Part shown: one piece after another, positions 7,038-7,926 of the stretch | Layout of the letters: the number at the start of each line of letters is the position of its first letter | Numbering within the stretch: position 1 is the first letter of the stretch | Origin: Clostridia bacterium | Lineage (GTDB): Bacteria; Bacillota_A; Clostridia; Christensenellales; Borkfalkiaceae | Reading direction: 5' to 3' | DNA length: 7,926 bases | Assembly (NCBI GenBank): GCA_017504735.1 | Contig: JAFVQP010000198.1 | Span: forward strand, 1 to 7,926 | The notes under the pieces: generated by a model | Told to the model about the DNA's origin: nothing | Databases searched by the model: none | What the model saw: only the letters and a program-made list of their open reading frames with translations | Translations under genes and position numbers: made by a program

Positions 7038-7926
7038 TTATACGTTAAACAACGCTTTCAACGCGTCCTCTTTTAAATTGCAACCGATTACGCACAATCT
7101 GCCCGTTACCCCTGCGCTTCCTTCGCGCACGTCGGGTCCACCAGGCACGTAGTCAAAGTGCAACCAAGCATTTTCACCTGCTACAATACCCTTTGCACGA
7201 AGAATCGTACCATAGGTTTCTTCGCATTGAATTTTTCCAAGCGCCTGCGTAAGTTCCTCTTTGGTAAATTTACGGGTCGTTTCTACGCCCCAGCTGGTAA
7301 ATACGTCATCCGCATGGTGGTGTCCATGGTGATGATGGCAATCGCAGTTCGGGTCATTGCACTCATGCTCGTGGTGATGCTCATGATGATGTTCGTGGCA
7401 CCCATGTCCGTGTTCATCGTGGTCATGATGGTGCTCATGGTGGTGATGACAATCGCAATTGGGGTCATCGCACTCATGCTCGTGGTGATGTTCATGATGG
7501 TGTTCGTGGCACCCATGTCCGTGTTCACCGTGATCATGATGATGCTCGTGGTGGTGATGGCAACTGCAATTCGGGTCGTCGCACTCATGCTCGTGATGGT
7601 GTTCCATTTCTTCCGCCAAGCGCTTTAATTCTGCCTGCAAGCAATCTTTTTGCTCCATCGCCGCAAGAATCGTTTTACCATTTAAGCTCTCCCACGAGGC
7701 TGTAACAATCGTTGCCGTACCATTTTTACCACGCAACAATTCCACCGCTGTTGCGAGTTTTTCCGCACTGGCTCCATCCGTATGTGAAAGAATAATACAA
7801 CCTGCATTTTCCACTTGATCGTTGAAAAATTCGCCAAAGTTCTTCATGTACATTTTGCACTTGCAAGCATCTACTACGGTGCAAAAAGCATTCAGCTGAG
7901 CCCCTTCGAGCTTTGCGTTTTCCACC
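7038..7926 (-). CDS. G3E (CobW/COG0523) GTPase with His/Cys-rich insert, 5'-truncated by the window edge
   Basis: The frame is open to the right edge. The GTG at 7923-7925 is an internal valine rather than a credible start, because the P-loop and CxCC motif of the family must lie upstream, outside the window. The 295 visible residues begin in the GTPase domain: FCTVVDA (14-20), DQVENAG (36-42) and LSHTD (46-50), the last standing at the NKxD position. A charged helix (about 92-108) leads into a 96-residue His/Cys-rich segment (109-204) with 47 His and 11 Cys. The C-terminal CobW_C domain (about 209-295) shows FTSWGVET, ILRAKGI, WLHFDYVPG and GRLCVIG. Such proteins act as GTP-dependent metal insertases or chaperones, often for zinc, in the cytoplasm; here the metal is inferred from the His-rich segment only. 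It is followed after 12 nt by the DUF1980-like fusion protein. Any metal-responsive operator upstream is not visible. Confidence 0.92.
   Translation of the reverse strand, partial: VENAKLEGAQLNAFCTVVDACKCKMYMKNFGEFFNDQVENAGCIILSHTDGASAEKLATAVELLRGKNGTATIVTASWESLNGKTILAAMEQKDCLQAELKRLAEEMEHHHEHECDDPNCSCHHHHEHHHDHGEHGHGCHEHHHEHHHEHECDDPNCDCHHHHEHHHDHDEHGHGCHEHHHEHHHEHECNDPNCDCHHHHGHHHADDVFTSWGVETTRKFTKEELTQALGKIQCEETYGTILRAKGIVAGENAWLHFDYVPGGPDVREGSAGVTGRLCVIGCNLKEDALKALFNV
7314..7604 (-). repeat. In-frame 111-bp tandem repeat encoding a 37-residue His/Cys unit
   Basis: The block beginning CAATCGCA recurs at 7339, 7450 and (diverged as CAACTGCA) 7561, exactly 111 bases apart, giving about 2.6 copies. 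The unit encodes runs of HHHH, HHH and HGHGCH, closing with the CDDPNCDC-type cysteine cluster. The two full units (7339-7449 and 7450-7560) differ at 10 of 111 positions. Eight of these are silent third-codon changes and two replace a residue (G133/D170 and D153/N190 in visible numbering). The array lies between the GTPase and CobW_C domains and is presumably a metal-binding tether or reservoir. Confidence 0.9.

Noticed and set aside
7283..7588. Minus-strand open frame rich in Thr, Ile and Met in the same region
   Set aside because: It is a frame shadow of the 111-bp repeat, kept open by repeat composition, and overlaps the real G3E gene.
7314..7604. CRISPR-like periodic repeat
   Set aside because: The repeats are directly abutting 111-bp units in frame with a coding sequence, with no spacers and no cas genes.
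7158..7628. A long plus-strand open frame rich in Met and Val that looks like membrane segments
   Set aside because: It is the antisense of the His-repeat region: CAC/CAT codons read backwards as GTG/ATG. It has no ribosome binding site and lies inside a well-supported minus-strand gene.

Overview
This window looks like chromosome from a low-to-moderate-GC Gram-positive anaerobe, most likely a member of the Clostridia (Bacillota). The reasons are strong GAGG-type ribosome binding sites, a consensus sigma-A promoter, a Gram-positive style lipoprotein, NrnA-type DHH proteins, and a G3E GTPase with a large His/Cys-rich insert next to a DUF1980-like protein. The lineage is an inference from gene content. 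No RNA gene, insertion sequence, phage gene or CRISPR array was seen.

All seven well-supported genes lie on the minus strand, in two transcription units. The upstream unit (7926 to about 6025) holds the C-terminal part of a G3E (CobW/COG0523) metal-chaperone-type GTPase that runs off the right edge. A second protein follows, which I read as a degenerate G3E GTPase domain fused to a DUF1980-like C-terminal domain. This unit ends at an intrinsic terminator (6025-6048) and its promoter is outside the window.

The downstream unit starts at a near-perfect promoter (5964-5992, 17-bp spacer) and carries five closely packed genes: a secreted 5'-nucleotidase lipoprotein, an HD-domain dNTPase (dGTPase family), two tandem diverged NrnA-type DHH/DHHA1 phosphoesterases, and SurE. 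The gaps are 11, 13 and 8 nt, then a 4-nt ATGA overlap. The unit ends at a long hairpin at 64-98. Every product is predicted to hydrolyse nucleotides or very short oligonucleotides, so it reads as a nucleotide turnover or salvage operon: the lipoprotein outside the cell, and the dNTPase, nanoRNase/pAp phosphatase pair and SurE inside.

The first 48 bases hold a possible C-terminal tail of a convergent plus-strand gene sharing the 64-98 hairpin as a bidirectional terminator; this is weakly supported. The most noteworthy points are the five-gene nucleotide-hydrolase operon with duplicated nrnA, the G3E/DUF1980-like fusion without a CxCC motif, and a 111-bp in-frame repeat array encoding a 96-residue His/Cys-rich segment whose repeats differ mainly at synonymous sites.
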